Assembly: GCA_023415275.1 (NCBI GenBank)
Contig: JAEZLJ010000086.1
Span: forward strand, 1 to 64,000
Source of the DNA: Bacteroidota bacterium
Lineage (GTDB): Bacteria > Bacteroidota > Bacteroidia > Chitinophagales > Chitinophagaceae
Direction of reading: 5' to 3'
Length of the DNA: 64,000 nt
Positions 36,135-45,903 of the stretch are shown here, in pieces. The translations under genes were made by a program, and so were the position numbers. Within the stretch, counting starts at the first letter, position 1. Every line of letters begins with the position of its first letter. Under the pieces are notes generated by a model. The model was not told the DNA's origin, made no database searches, and saw only the letters and a program-made list of their open reading frames with translations.

Positions 36135-39100
36135 ATGATCAAAATGAATAAATACGATATGAGACCAGCTACCTACCTTGTTTTATTGTTGATATGCACC
36201 GTATTCTTCTCTTTAAAATCATTCAGCCAAATGAAAAACTATGATGCCGCATGGGCAAAAGTGGAAGACCTGGTCCAAAAGAAAAACCTGCCGCAATCTG
36301 CATTGACAGAAGTAAAGAAGATCTACACACAGGCTAAAAAGGATAAGCAACCGGCACAGGTGATTAAATCATTGGTGTACATGGTACGCCTGCAACAATA
36401 TAACAGGGAGAATAACCTGCTGCTGTCGATAAAGGATATTGAAAAAGAGATCACCATGCAAAATGAGCCGGCTGCTTCCATGTTGAACAGTTTACTGGCA
36501 GGCTTGTACTGGCAATATTTTCAGGAGAACAGGTGGAAGCTTTATGGACGCACCAATACCGTAGATTTTAAAAAGGACGATATAGCCACATGGACCATGG
36601 AGGACCTGCACCAAAAGATCTCTGAACTGTACCTGGCATCAATCAAAAAAGAGGCGCTGTTGAAACAAACCAGGCTGGAACCCTACGACGCCATCATCAT
36701 TAAAGGAAATAGCCGTTCATTACGCCCTACACTTTATGACCTGCTTGCCCACCGGGCGCTGGAATACTTTACCAATAATGAACGGGATATAAAGAAACCG
36801 GCTTATGCTTTTGAGATCAGCCAGGTGGAAGCCTTTGCGCCAGCTGCCACATTTGTGAAGCAAACCTTTCCCACCAAAGACTCGCTTTCTCTGGAGCACA
36901 AAGCATTACTTATTTACCAGGATCTCATTGCCTTTCATTTACACGATAAAGATGCACGCGCATTGATGGATGTAGATATAGAACGTATCAGCTTTGTACA
37001 TGAGCACTCTGTGCATGAAGCCAAAGATTCCCTGTATGTAGCGGCATTAGAAAACCTGGTGAACAAGGGCAATGGTAAAAACCTGGCCTCACAAGCCAGC
37101 TACCTGCTGGCCGCCTTTTACCAGCAACAGGGAGCCGCCTATGATCCTTTAAAAGATACCACGCACCGCTATGACCTGGTAAAGGCGAGGCAGATACTTG
37201 AAAACGTAGTGAAAGACAGTTCTGTAAAAAATGAAGGATGGGTCAACAGCGTTAATTTATTGCAACAGCTACAACACCCCTCCTTTTCCTTCCAGGTGGA
37301 AAAGGTAAACCAGCCGGCACAGCCCTTTCGATCGTTGGTAACTTACCAAAATGTGAACACGCTATACTTCCGGATCATTCAATCTACAGCGGCCCTTAAG
37401 AAACTGCTGGAGCAAAGAGGCGACGACAGTGCGTACTGGAATGCCATTCTCAAAGCAGATCCTGTACGATCATGGAAGCAGGAACTTCCGGAAACCAATG
37501 ACCTGCAAAAGCATTACACTGAAATAAAAATGGATGCACTGCCTTTGGGGGAATATATCCTGCTGGCCTCGCCCAATGAGCAGTTCAATAAAAAGAAAAG
37601 CGGCCTTGGATCATTGCTGTTTCATGTTTCCAACATCAGTTATATCAACCAGGACAACCAATATTATGTACTGCACCGGGAAAGTGGCAAGCCCTTGTCC
37701 AAGGCCATGGTGCAGGTTTTCAAAAGAGAATATGACTATAAGACCCAACTGTACACCAAAACAGTGATAGGCAATTATGAAACTGATAAAAATGGAAACT
37801 TTGAAATACCAGAGCCTAAAGAAAGGAAGTATGAAACTTACTTTCTTGACATTACCTACGGTAAAGACCATTTGGCCCTGAACGACGAGGTGTATAACTA
37901 TTACAGGTATTACGATGATACAGCCGATGAAGAAGATGCGGAAGTAAAGGTCTTTTTCTTTACCGACCGCTCAATATACCGGCCGGGCCAGACGGTTTAT
38001 TTTAAAGGGATAGCGCTTACTAAAACTAAGTCGGGCAATAGTATTGCCACCAATTACAAGACGAATATTTTCCTGGAAGATGCCAACAGTGATGACATTG
38101 ATTCGCTTGCGGTAACCACCAATGAATTTGGATCCTTCTCAGGTAAATTCCAATTACCAGCCAATTCTTTGAATGGGCAGTTCAGGATCCATGAAGATGA
38201 AAACGACAATGAATATGCCTTCTCCGTGGAGGAATATAAAAGGCCACGCTTCTATGTGGATTTTGAAAAACAAAAAGACAATTACCAGGTTGGAGATACC
38301 ATACAGGTTACAGGCTTTGCCAAGGCCTATGCCGGCAATACAGTAGATGGAGCTAATGTCAGCTACCGGGTAGTTCGGCAGGCTCGTTTCTTATATCCCT
38401 GGATGTCTTATAAGATGTGGCTACCACCTGCGCCACCTATGGAAATTGCACATGGGGAAACAAGTACCGATAAAGAAGGCAAATTCAACATACATTTTAC
38501 GGCTATTCCCGACCGCAAACTAAATAAAGAGACAGAACCTTTATTTGATTACGTAGTGTATGCTGATGTGGCTGATATCAATGGTGAAACCAGGAGCGGG
38601 GAAAAGAAGATCAGTGCTGGCTATAGGTCTTTACTGCTCAAATTGAACCTGGATGACAAAGTGAATGTGGATTCATTTAAAAAGATAAGTATCCGTGCAG
38701 AGAATATGAATGGGGAATCCCTGTCCACACCTATCACTTTGACTATTGCCAAACTGGTACCTGAAAAACGCCTGATCCGCAACCGCTTCTGGCGCCAGCC
38801 CGACCAGTTTGTAATTAGCAAAGAAGAATACCTCCAATACTTCCCGCATGATGAATACAGCAATGAAACCGAGTATAAAAGCTGGGCTAAGGAGAGCCTG
38901 GTATTTACTATATCGGATACCACCAAAAAAAACGGTGAACTGCCGCTTTATCATCCCTTCACGCCTGGTTATTATGAGCTGAGCTTTACTGTTAAGGACA
39001 AGAATGGAGAAGACATTAAACTGGTAAAATACCTGGAGCTGTATGACCCTAATGGTAAGGAATTCAATAAACCTCGTTATTTATGGGCCAGGGGAAGCGA

Positions 39101-42100
39101 ACATCCTATTGAGCCGGGTGAATCCACCACTGTGGAAGTAGGCACTTCGGCCAATGATGTATTTGTGATCAACGAGGTGCGTAAGCCTGGAAAGAATGAT
39201 AAAAAGCCGGAGGTATCCACTGACTATACCTCGCTGAACCAGGAAAAAAGAACATGGAAGTACAGCGCATCAGAATCAGACAGGGGTGGTTATGGTGTAT
39301 CATACTTTTTTGTGAAGGACAACAGGTTTTACCAATTCAATGACATCATCAGCATTCCATGGTCGAACAAACAATTGCAGGTGCAGTATGAAACTTTCCG
39401 TGACAAGACCCTACCGGGAAGTGAAGAGAAATGGAAAGTAAAGATCACAGGATACAAGAAAGAATCGGTGGCTGCGGAAATGCTGGCCAGCATGTATGAT
39501 GCCTCCCTGGACCAGTTTAAAATGCACCAATGGAGCATACCTGGTATATGGCCCGTATTTGCCAATTTATTTGCATGGAACGGAAGACAAAATTTTGCCG
39601 GTATTACATCGGAGGAAAGATGGCAGGAGAATGATAGTTACAGGGATTTCAATAAAACCTATGACCGGTTGGATCTTGACCTTTATGGAGGAGGAGGTTT
39701 TTATAGGACGGAGAGTAGCATGATGAAAATGGTTTCAAGAGCACCAGCCGCTGCCATGCTGGAAGGAAAGGTATCAGGTGTGCAAGTCCAACAGAATGCT
39801 ATAGCAGACTCTAGTAGAATGGATGAAGTAGTGGTAACCGGTGTTGGTGTTAAACCTGCGTCTGCAGCGCCATCTGACAATACCATACAGCCCCGACGCA
39901 ACTTCAATGAAACAGCCTTCTTTTTCCCTGACCTGAGAACAGATAAAGATGGGACTATAGAATTTTCTTTTACTATGCCTGAGGCCGTGACCCGCTGGAA
40001 GCTGCAAACACTGGCTCATACCAAAGAGCTGGCCTTTGGACTATCTCAAAAAGAACTGGTAACTCAAAAGGAATTGATGGTGCAGCCCAATGCTCCCCGT
40101 TTCCTCCGCCAGGGCGACCATATGGAATTCACTACCAAGATCGTTAACCTATCTGACAAGGAATTGACAGGACAGGTGCAGTTGGAGTTGATAGATGCTA
40201 CCACCAATCAATCGGTTGACGGATGGTTCATGAATACCTTCCCTAACCAGTTCTTTACCGTGGCAGCCGGGCAAAGTGAACCCGTGAATTTTCCTATACA
40301 GGTGCCCTTTCAATTCAGCAATGCATTGATATGGAGGGTAACTGCCCGTGCAGGCAATTTATCAGACGGGGAAGAAAATGTATTGCCTGTACTTACCAAC
40401 AAAGTCCTGGTAACAGAAACGCTTCCTATGGCCATGCGTGGAACCGGTACTAAAACTTTCAGCTTTGACAAATTGCTTCATGCTGGTGAAAGCGAGACCT
40501 TGCAACAGCATGGCTTAACGGTAGAATATACTTCCAATCCTGCCTGGTATGCAGTGCAGGCACTTCCCTACCTGGAAGACTATCCTTATGAATGTGCAGA
40601 GCAAACATGGAACCGCTATTTTGCCAATGCACTGGCACAAAAGATCGCTGCTTCCACACCAAGGCTAAAAGAAATATTTGAACGCTGGAGGATTGCAGAT
40701 ACATCTGCCTTGCTTTCCAACCTGGAGAAGAACCAGGAATTAAAATCTGCCTTACTTGAAGAAACGCCATGGGTGCTGCAGGCGCGCAATGAAACGCAAC
40801 AGAAAAAGAACATTGCGCTATTGTTTGATATGGTGCACATGCAACAGCAACTGAATAAACACCTGGACAAGCTAAGACAAATGCAAAGTTCCAATGGTGG
40901 CTTTGTTTGGTTTACCGGTGGTCCGGATGACAGGTATATTACCCAATATATTCTTTCAGGCATTGGCCATTTGATGAAGTTGGGCGGTGATGGCCAGCCG
41001 CTAACTTCCATTACCTCTGCTGCCATACCTTACCTGGACAAGCAGATCACAGAACAATATAACAGGTTGGTAAAAAGCAAGGCCGATCTGAGCAAACAAC
41101 AGGTTGGCTATTACGAGATTCAATACCTGTACATGCGCAGCTTTTTTAAACAGTACACCATCAGCCAGGCCGCCCAACCAGCACATGCCTTTTACCTTAA
41201 GCAGGCAAAGCAGTACTGGATGAAGCAGCCATTGTACCTGCAGGGAATGATTGCCCTGGCGTTGCATCGCATGGGAGATCAACAGGCGGCTGATGCTATT
41301 ATTAAATCAATAAAAGAGAGAGCCATCAACAATGAAGAACTAGGCATGTATTGGAAGGACAATCATTATGGCTATAGCTGGTTCTGGTGGTATGCACCCA
41401 TTGAAACACAATCATTGATGATAGAAGCATTCCAGGAAATTGGAAACAATAAAGAGGCAGTAGAAGATATGAAGACCTGGCTGCTAAAAAATAAGCAAAC
41501 CAATAACTGGGGCACTACGAAAGCTACAGCGGAAGCCTGCTATGCCTTATTGCTTCAAGGAAACGACTGGTTGAAAGCGCAACCCGAAGTGACCATTAAA
41601 CTGGGAAACACTAATATCTCAAACAGCAATGAACCTACCGAAGCAGGAACCGGTTATTTCAAACGCTCTATTGAACCAGCAAGCATTCAACCGGCAATGG
41701 GCAATATAAGCCTGACCGTTCAGAATGCATCGCCATCGGCCAACCAGTCCGCTAAAGCACCCTCCTGGGGCGCTGTGTACTGGCAGTATTTTGAAGACAT
41801 GGATAAGATAACAGCCGCAGCCACTCCATTGCAATTGACCAAAAAACTATTCATTGAAAAGAATACCGACCGTGGGCCAGTTTTATCTCCAGTGCAGGAA
41901 GGCAGTGAACTAGCTGTAGGCGATAAGATAAAGGTCCGCATCGAACTGAGAGTGGACAGGGATATGGAATATGTTCACATGAAGGATATGCGTGCCTCAT
42001 CGCTTGAACCTGTGAATGTATTAAGCGGTTATCAATACCAGGGCGGCCTGGGTTATTACCAATCCACCAAGGATGCCAGCACCAACTTTTTCTTTAATTA

Positions 42101-42260
42101 TTTGCGCAAAGGCACCTATGTTTTTGAGTACCCATTATTTGTGACGCATGCAGGTAGCTTCAGCAATGGCATTACCACCATTCAAAGCATGTATGCTCCT
42201 GAATTCAGTGCACACAGCGAGGGGATCAAGATCACGGTGGCCCAGGCAGCAGGAAAGTAA
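36135..42260 (+). CDS. Bacterial alpha-2-macroglobulin family protein with thioester motif
   Basis: The 2041-residue protein has a signal peptide (cleavage after about residue 32; in-frame ATGs at 36144 and 36159 give shorter n-regions). It has an MG2-type domain with DRSIYRPGQTVYFKG near 611-625, the A2M domain FFPDLRTDKDGTIEFSFTMP, and a thioester motif C1487-A-E-Q1490 within an alpha/alpha-toroid region. Such proteins are thought to trap invading proteases in the periplasm or at the surface. Just before the A2M domain, where a bait region would sit, residues 1209-1236 carry LEGKVSGVQV and MDEVVVTGVG, which resemble the plug signatures of SusC receptors. No pbpC partner is adjacent. A terminator follows. 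Confidence 0.92.
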   Translation: MIKMNKYDMRPATYLVLLLICTVFFSLKSFSQMKNYDAAWAKVEDLVQKKNLPQSALTEVKKIYTQAKKDKQPAQVIKSLVYMVRLQQYNRENNLLLSIKDIEKEITMQNEPAASMLNSLLAGLYWQYFQENRWKLYGRTNTVDFKKDDIATWTMEDLHQKISELYLASIKKEALLKQTRLEPYDAIIIKGNSRSLRPTLYDLLAHRALEYFTNNERDIKKPAYAFEISQVEAFAPAATFVKQTFPTKDSLSLEHKALLIYQDLIAFHLHDKDARALMDVDIERISFVHEHSVHEAKDSLYVAALENLVNKGNGKNLASQASYLLAAFYQQQGAAYDPLKDTTHRYDLVKARQILENVVKDSSVKNEGWVNSVNLLQQLQHPSFSFQVEKVNQPAQPFRSLVTYQNVNTLYFRIIQSTAALKKLLEQRGDDSAYWNAILKADPVRSWKQELPETNDLQKHYTEIKMDALPLGEYILLASPNEQFNKKKSGLGSLLFHVSNISYINQDNQYYVLHRESGKPLSKAMVQVFKREYDYKTQLYTKTVIGNYETDKNGNFEIPEPKERKYETYFLDITYGKDHLALNDEVYNYYRYYDDTADEEDAEVKVFFFTDRSIYRPGQTVYFKGIALTKTKSGNSIATNYKTNIFLEDANSDDIDSLAVTTNEFGSFSGKFQLPANSLNGQFRIHEDENDNEYAFSVEEYKRPRFYVDFEKQKDNYQVGDTIQVTGFAKAYAGNTVDGANVSYRVVRQARFLYPWMSYKMWLPPAPPMEIAHGETSTDKEGKFNIHFTAIPDRKLNKETEPLFDYVVYADVADINGETRSGEKKISAGYRSLLLKLNLDDKVNVDSFKKISIRAENMNGESLSTPITLTIAKLVPEKRLIRNRFWRQPDQFVISKEEYLQYFPHDEYSNETEYKSWAKESLVFTISDTTKKNGELPLYHPFTPGYYELSFTVKDKNGEDIKLVKYLELYDPNGKEFNKPRYLWARGSEHPIEPGESTTVEVGTSANDVFVINEVRKPGKNDKKPEVSTDYTSLNQEKRTWKYSASESDRGGYGVSYFFVKDNRFYQFNDIISIPWSNKQLQVQYETFRDKTLPGSEEKWKVKITGYKKESVAAEMLASMYDASLDQFKMHQWSIPGIWPVFANLFAWNGRQNFAGITSEERWQENDSYRDFNKTYDRLDLDLYGGGGFYRTESSMMKMVSRAPAAAMLEGKVSGVQVQQNAIADSSRMDEVVVTGVGVKPASAAPSDNTIQPRRNFNETAFFFPDLRTDKDGTIEFSFTMPEAVTRWKLQTLAHTKELAFGLSQKELVTQKELMVQPNAPRFLRQGDHMEFTTKIVNLSDKELTGQVQLELIDATTNQSVDGWFMNTFPNQFFTVAAGQSEPVNFPIQVPFQFSNALIWRVTARAGNLSDGEENVLPVLTNKVLVTETLPMAMRGTGTKTFSFDKLLHAGESETLQQHGLTVEYTSNPAWYAVQALPYLEDYPYECAEQTWNRYFANALAQKIAASTPRLKEIFERWRIADTSALLSNLEKNQELKSALLEETPWVLQARNETQQKKNIALLFDMVHMQQQLNKHLDKLRQMQSSNGGFVWFTGGPDDRYITQYILSGIGHLMKLGGDGQPLTSITSAAIPYLDKQITEQYNRLVKSKADLSKQQVGYYEIQYLYMRSFFKQYTISQAAQPAHAFYLKQAKQYWMKQPLYLQGMIALALHRMGDQQAADAIIKSIKERAINNEELGMYWKDNHYGYSWFWWYAPIETQSLMIEAFQEIGNNKEAVEDMKTWLLKNKQTNNWGTTKATAEACYALLLQGNDWLKAQPEVTIKLGNTNISNSNEPTEAGTGYFKRSIEPASIQPAMGNISLTVQNASPSANQSAKAPSWGAVYWQYFEDMDKITAAATPLQLTKKLFIEKNTDRGPVLSPVQEGSELAVGDKIKVRIELRVDRDMEYVHMKDMRASSLEPVNVLSGYQYQGGLGYYQSTKDASTNFFFNYLRKGTYVFEYPLFVTHAGSFSNGITTIQSMYAPEFSAHSEGIKITVAQAAGK

Positions 42261-42280
42261 ACAATAGCTTATAACACTGA

Positions 42281-42312
42281 AAAGCCCTCCACCTTACGGT
42301 GAGGGCTTTTTT
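42281..42312 (+). terminator. Rho-independent terminator of the alpha-2-macroglobulin gene
   Basis: AAGCCCTC...GAGGGCTT hairpin extended by CACC/GGTG with a single bulged C and a 4-base loop, followed by six T. It begins 21 bases after the stop codon. Confidence 0.85.
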
Positions 42313-42369
42313 CATTACAAGGTATGTCACCAGGCAGAACTTAATATTTTACCAGAGAAGACCCTGCCC

Positions 42370-42377
42370 TAACTTTG
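42370..42377 (+). promoter_or_regulatory. -7 box of the FAD oxidoreductase gene, probably leaderless
   Basis: TAACTTTG, an exact TAnnTTTG match, ends four bases before the ATG at 42382. It lies just after the terminator of the preceding gene, so it should be an independent promoter. Confidence 0.6.
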
Positions 42378-42381
42378 ATGC

Positions 42382-43461
42382 ATGCATGTGGATTGTCTGA
42401 TCATAGGCCAGGGAATATGTGGTACAATGCTATCCTGGTTTCTTCATAAGGAAGGAAAAACTTTTTTGGTGTTTGATAATCACAAAGAAGACTCTTCTTC
42501 CAGGGTAGCGGCCGGAATCATTAACCCTATTACCGGGCGCCGGTATGTAACTACCTGGATGATAGATGAAGTGATGCCTTATGCCATTGACACGTACAGG
42601 GCTATGGAAACCTTCCTGCAGGCCAACCTGGTGTATGAAAAAAGCATTATTGATTTCTTTCCCTCTGTCCAAATGCTCAATGCCTTTGTAGAGCGGATCG
42701 AAGAAAATGACACCTACCTGCATTCCTATCCCAACCAGAACCAGTTCAATCAATTCTTTCATTATGACTTTGGCTGTGGAGAGATCAGGCCCTCTTACAC
42801 CATCCAGTTATCATTGCTGCTCGATCTGTGGAGGCAACAACTAAACCAATGGAATGCATTACGGGAAGAGGAATTCACAACCGGAGAGGTTCATATTGAT
42901 GAAGACCATATACGCTACCAGGATATTACTGCAGACAGGATCATATTTTGTGATGGAGTGAATGCAGCTACCAATCCATGGTTTCGTTTGCTGCCATTTG
43001 CACCCAACAAAGGAGAAGCCATGATCATTGAGGCGAAGGAGCTGTATAACGGGCACATTTTTAAAAAAGGATTGATGCTCGTGCCCCTGCCTGCTCCAGG
43101 CCTTTATTGGGTGGGTTCCAATTATCAATGGGAGTTTACCGATGATCAACCCTCTGAACAATTTTATAAACAAACAGCCAACCTGCTGCAAAACTGGTTA
43201 AAGGTGCCCTTTACCATTGTAGATCATAAGGCTGCTATCCGACCTGCCACGGTAGAACGACGACCTTTTGTGGGCATGCATCCCGTATTCCCCCGCATTG
43301 GCATTTTGAATGGCATGGGTACTAAAGGCACTTCCTTAGCTCCTTTCTTTGCCAACCAGCTCACACAATACATGGTGTATGATCTTCCTGTTTCAGATGA
43401 AGCCAATGTACACAGGTTCAGCAGGATCCTGTCCAGGAACGCAGGGAACGGTTATAGTTAA
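42382..43461 (+). CDS. FAD-dependent oxidoreductase (DAO family)
   Basis: The 359-residue protein starts with a dinucleotide-binding motif, GQGICG at residues 9-14 (CLIIGQGICGTML), followed by the acidic strand end FLVFD and the DAO-family stretch SRVAAGIINPITGRRYV. The C-terminal part has RPATVERRPFVGMHP and NGMGTKGTSLAPFFANQL, the second FAD contact. DAO-family enzymes oxidise amines or amino acids; the substrate is not evident. There is no signal peptide. Other ATGs at 42378 and 42386 are out of frame, so 42382 is the start. Confidence 0.85.
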   Translation: MHVDCLIIGQGICGTMLSWFLHKEGKTFLVFDNHKEDSSSRVAAGIINPITGRRYVTTWMIDEVMPYAIDTYRAMETFLQANLVYEKSIIDFFPSVQMLNAFVERIEENDTYLHSYPNQNQFNQFFHYDFGCGEIRPSYTIQLSLLLDLWRQQLNQWNALREEEFTTGEVHIDEDHIRYQDITADRIIFCDGVNAATNPWFRLLPFAPNKGEAMIIEAKELYNGHIFKKGLMLVPLPAPGLYWVGSNYQWEFTDDQPSEQFYKQTANLLQNWLKVPFTIVDHKAAIRPATVERRPFVGMHPVFPRIGILNGMGTKGTSLAPFFANQLTQYMVYDLPVSDEANVHRFSRILSRNAGNGYS

Positions 43462-43467
43462 AAATAG

Positions 43468-43499
43468 TTGGTGCTAAAACCATCCAGTCAATAAATTTG
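43468..43499 (+). promoter_or_regulatory. Promoter of the small membrane protein gene, probably leaderless
   Basis: TTG (43468-43470), a 21-base spacer and TAAATTTG (43492-43499), an exact -7 match. The ATG at 43505 lies five bases further on. Confidence 0.65.
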
Positions 43500-43504
43500 A
43501 GCTC

Positions 43505-43927
43505 ATGATGGATACCATGAATCAGAACAACGAGTCCATGTATGTGATCCCAGCCAGGTTTCGCAAGATGGAAAATATGCATATCATATTCTGGCTGTTG
43601 AAAGATGTGAGCTGGTGCATGATCTGGAAACCATTAGGAGTAGCCATGATCATCCCTACCCTGCTTATAGCCATTATTATCTCCTGGCGTACCAGGGACA
43701 TACGATCTGAACTGGCTCATAACCTGGCCATTGTATTCTGGATCACTGCCAATGCCTACTGGATGATATCGGAGTTCCTCCATTTTGATACCATAACTGT
43801 GTGGAGGCATTTTGAAGGTAAACACCTCGCATTGATTCCCTTTATCATTGGTATTGGAATATTAGCTAATTACTACCTGGTGCAAAGGCCCACCGAAGAG
43901 CGGGAAGCACAGGTAGTCACCTTATAA
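43505..43927 (+). CDS. Small polytopic membrane protein of unknown function
   Basis: The 140-residue product has no cleavable signal and three or four hydrophobic segments: about 30-60 (CMIWKPLGVAMIIPTLLIAI), 70-92 (NLAIVFWITANAYWMISEFL) and 105-125 (ALIPFIIGIGILANYYL). Charged, aromatic-rich loops lie between them (LHFDTITVWRHFEGKH). No domain recognised. It has its own promoter, is followed by the MutS-family gene after 50 bases and may be expressed with it. Confidence 0.65.
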   Translation: MMDTMNQNNESMYVIPARFRKMENMHIIFWLLKDVSWCMIWKPLGVAMIIPTLLIAIIISWRTRDIRSELAHNLAIVFWITANAYWMISEFLHFDTITVWRHFEGKHLALIPFIIGIGILANYYLVQRPTEEREAQVVTL

Positions 43928-43977
43928 CTGATCTATCATGATCTACGGCTCTTGATTTCTGTCTTATCTTCATTTTT

Positions 43978-45777
43978 ATGCATGAGCCATCTCCGGGAAA
44001 AACTTACCATGATTTAATTGAGAAACACCAGGCGCACCTCGGGCAGCTGTTAAAAAAGCGCAATCGCCTGGGATGGGCCAGGTTGTTTGTTTTCCTGGTG
44101 GCAGCTTTTATTGCTTACAAGCTATTTATTTCTGCTGGCCTCGCAGGCCTTATTCCTGTTGTTATTGGTTTCGGACTGCTGCTTTATCTTATTTCAATAG
44201 ATGCAGCTAATAATCACCAGATTGAAAATGCCAGGACATTAATAAAGATCAATGAAGAGGAACTGGAAATACGGGACGACAAATACAACAAAAGAGAAAC
44301 AGGTAGTCGTTATGCCCCTGAGCTTCATGATTATGCCAATGACCTGGACCTGTTTGGCCATGCATCAGTATTCCAATGGCTCAATCGCTGTAATACAGAG
44401 CAAGGCCGTAAACTATTAGCCGAAAATCTATTGCAGCCCTTACCTGTTCCTATGATCTTAGCACGGCAGGAGGCTGTTAAAGAAATAACCCCGGAGATAG
44501 AATGGAGGCAGCAGCTTCAATCTTATGCCATGCAAACGGCTATTACCGTGAAAACGCAGCAAAAGGCTGCCGCCTGGCTACAGGAAGAAGACATTCATTT
44601 TAAAAGCCCTGCCTGGAAACCTTTCTATATTATTTATTCCCTCATCACTCTTGGCACCCTTGTGGCCACCATTTTCGGATACATACCTATTCCCTTTTTC
44701 AGCTCATTATACCTTTTATACTTTACCATTTCTATCATCTTAAGCCGACATACGGGTGGACCCTATGTGCAGCTTTCCGGCATTGTGGAAGAGATCAGCA
44801 CACTTTATTACCTGGTAAAATGGATAGAGGACAAACCATTCCAATCAACCCTGCTGAATCAATTGCAACAACAGGCAAGGACAGGTCAAGAAAAGGCAGC
44901 TGATAACATCAAGGACCTGAAAAAGATACTTGACCGTTTTGACCTCAGGGTAAGCATAGTGGGCAGGCTTTTCTTCAATGCCTTCCTCTTATGGGATGTT
45001 CGACAAATGATAGCCCTAAATCACTGGCGCAGCAGGAACAGGCATCATCTGGATCATTGGTTTGACATGGTAGCTACCATGGAAGTGCTGCACACATTTT
45101 CAACGCTTCACTTCAATCATGGGGCTTGGGCATTCCCTACTTTCATAGATAAACACCTGGCGTTTGATGGGAAGGACCTGGGTCACCCTCTTATACCTGC
45201 AACCTCAAGAGTTACCAATGATTTTGCTATTAATGGCGCTGGGGTCATAGGCCTGGTAACAGGTTCTAATATGGCCGGCAAGAGTACCTTCCTGCGTAGC
45301 ATTGGATTGAATGTGGTACTAGCCCAGGCAGGATCACCCGTTTGCGCCAGTAGACTTACGCTTTCTCCTGTTCGTTTAATGAGCAGCATGCGCATTGCCG
45401 ATAACCTGGCGGAGAACACTTCAACCTTCTATGCTGAATTAAAGAAATTGAAGACGATCATAGAAGCCGTCAACCGCCACGAGCGAGTATTTATATTGCT
45501 TGATGAAATATTGCGGGGTACCAACTCAATGGATCGTCATAAAGGGTCAGAAGCATTGATAGCGCAGCTGGTGAAACAACATGCCGTAGCGGTAATAGCT
45601 ACGCATGACCTGGAATTGGCGACTATGGAAAACGAGTTGGCTGGGGCCATTGAAAACTATCATTTTGACGTACAGGTTGAAGGCGAAGAACTTTATTTCG
45701 ACTATAAGCTGAAAGAAGGTATTTGCACCAGCCTGAATGCTTCCATACTCATGAAAAAGATAGGTATAGAACTATGA
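43978..45777 (+). CDS. Membrane-anchored MutS-family ATPase
   Basis: The 599-residue protein ends in a MutS-type ABC ATPase: Walker A GSNMAGKST at 429-437, ENTSTFYAEL, Walker B with Asp509 in FILLDEILRGTNS and the switch His in VIATHDLELA. There is no mismatch-recognition domain I. Instead residues of about 28-70 form two transmembrane helices (LFVFLVAAFIAYKLFI, LIPVVIGFGLLLYLI) and about 213-258 two more. A lever-like helical region links them to the ATPase. It is therefore not the mismatch-repair MutS; related short MutS proteins occur across Bacteroidota and their job is unclear. The LDEILRGTNS motif is conserved, so ATP hydrolysis is likely. Confidence 0.85.
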   Translation: MHEPSPGKTYHDLIEKHQAHLGQLLKKRNRLGWARLFVFLVAAFIAYKLFISAGLAGLIPVVIGFGLLLYLISIDAANNHQIENARTLIKINEEELEIRDDKYNKRETGSRYAPELHDYANDLDLFGHASVFQWLNRCNTEQGRKLLAENLLQPLPVPMILARQEAVKEITPEIEWRQQLQSYAMQTAITVKTQQKAAAWLQEEDIHFKSPAWKPFYIIYSLITLGTLVATIFGYIPIPFFSSLYLLYFTISIILSRHTGGPYVQLSGIVEEISTLYYLVKWIEDKPFQSTLLNQLQQQARTGQEKAADNIKDLKKILDRFDLRVSIVGRLFFNAFLLWDVRQMIALNHWRSRNRHHLDHWFDMVATMEVLHTFSTLHFNHGAWAFPTFIDKHLAFDGKDLGHPLIPATSRVTNDFAINGAGVIGLVTGSNMAGKSTFLRSIGLNVVLAQAGSPVCASRLTLSPVRLMSSMRIADNLAENTSTFYAELKKLKTIIEAVNRHERVFILLDEILRGTNSMDRHKGSEALIAQLVKQHAVAVIATHDLELATMENELAGAIENYHFDVQVEGEELYFDYKLKEGICTSLNASILMKKIGIEL

Positions 45778-45862
45778 ACATCACACCGGTAACACAATTA
45801 AGCTAAAACGGGCTGGCATAATACCTCTCTCAGGGCCAACCCGGTAAAAAAGGTTTACCACT

Positions 45863-45870
45863 TATCTTTG
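45863..45870 (+). promoter_or_regulatory. aspS -7 box
   Basis: TATCTTTG, an exact TAnnTTTG match, 33 bases before the chosen aspS start, so here a real 5' leader is expected. Confidence 0.6.
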
Positions 45871-45903
45871 CCACTTTTAATCATAGAATCAACAGGGATC
45901 CTT

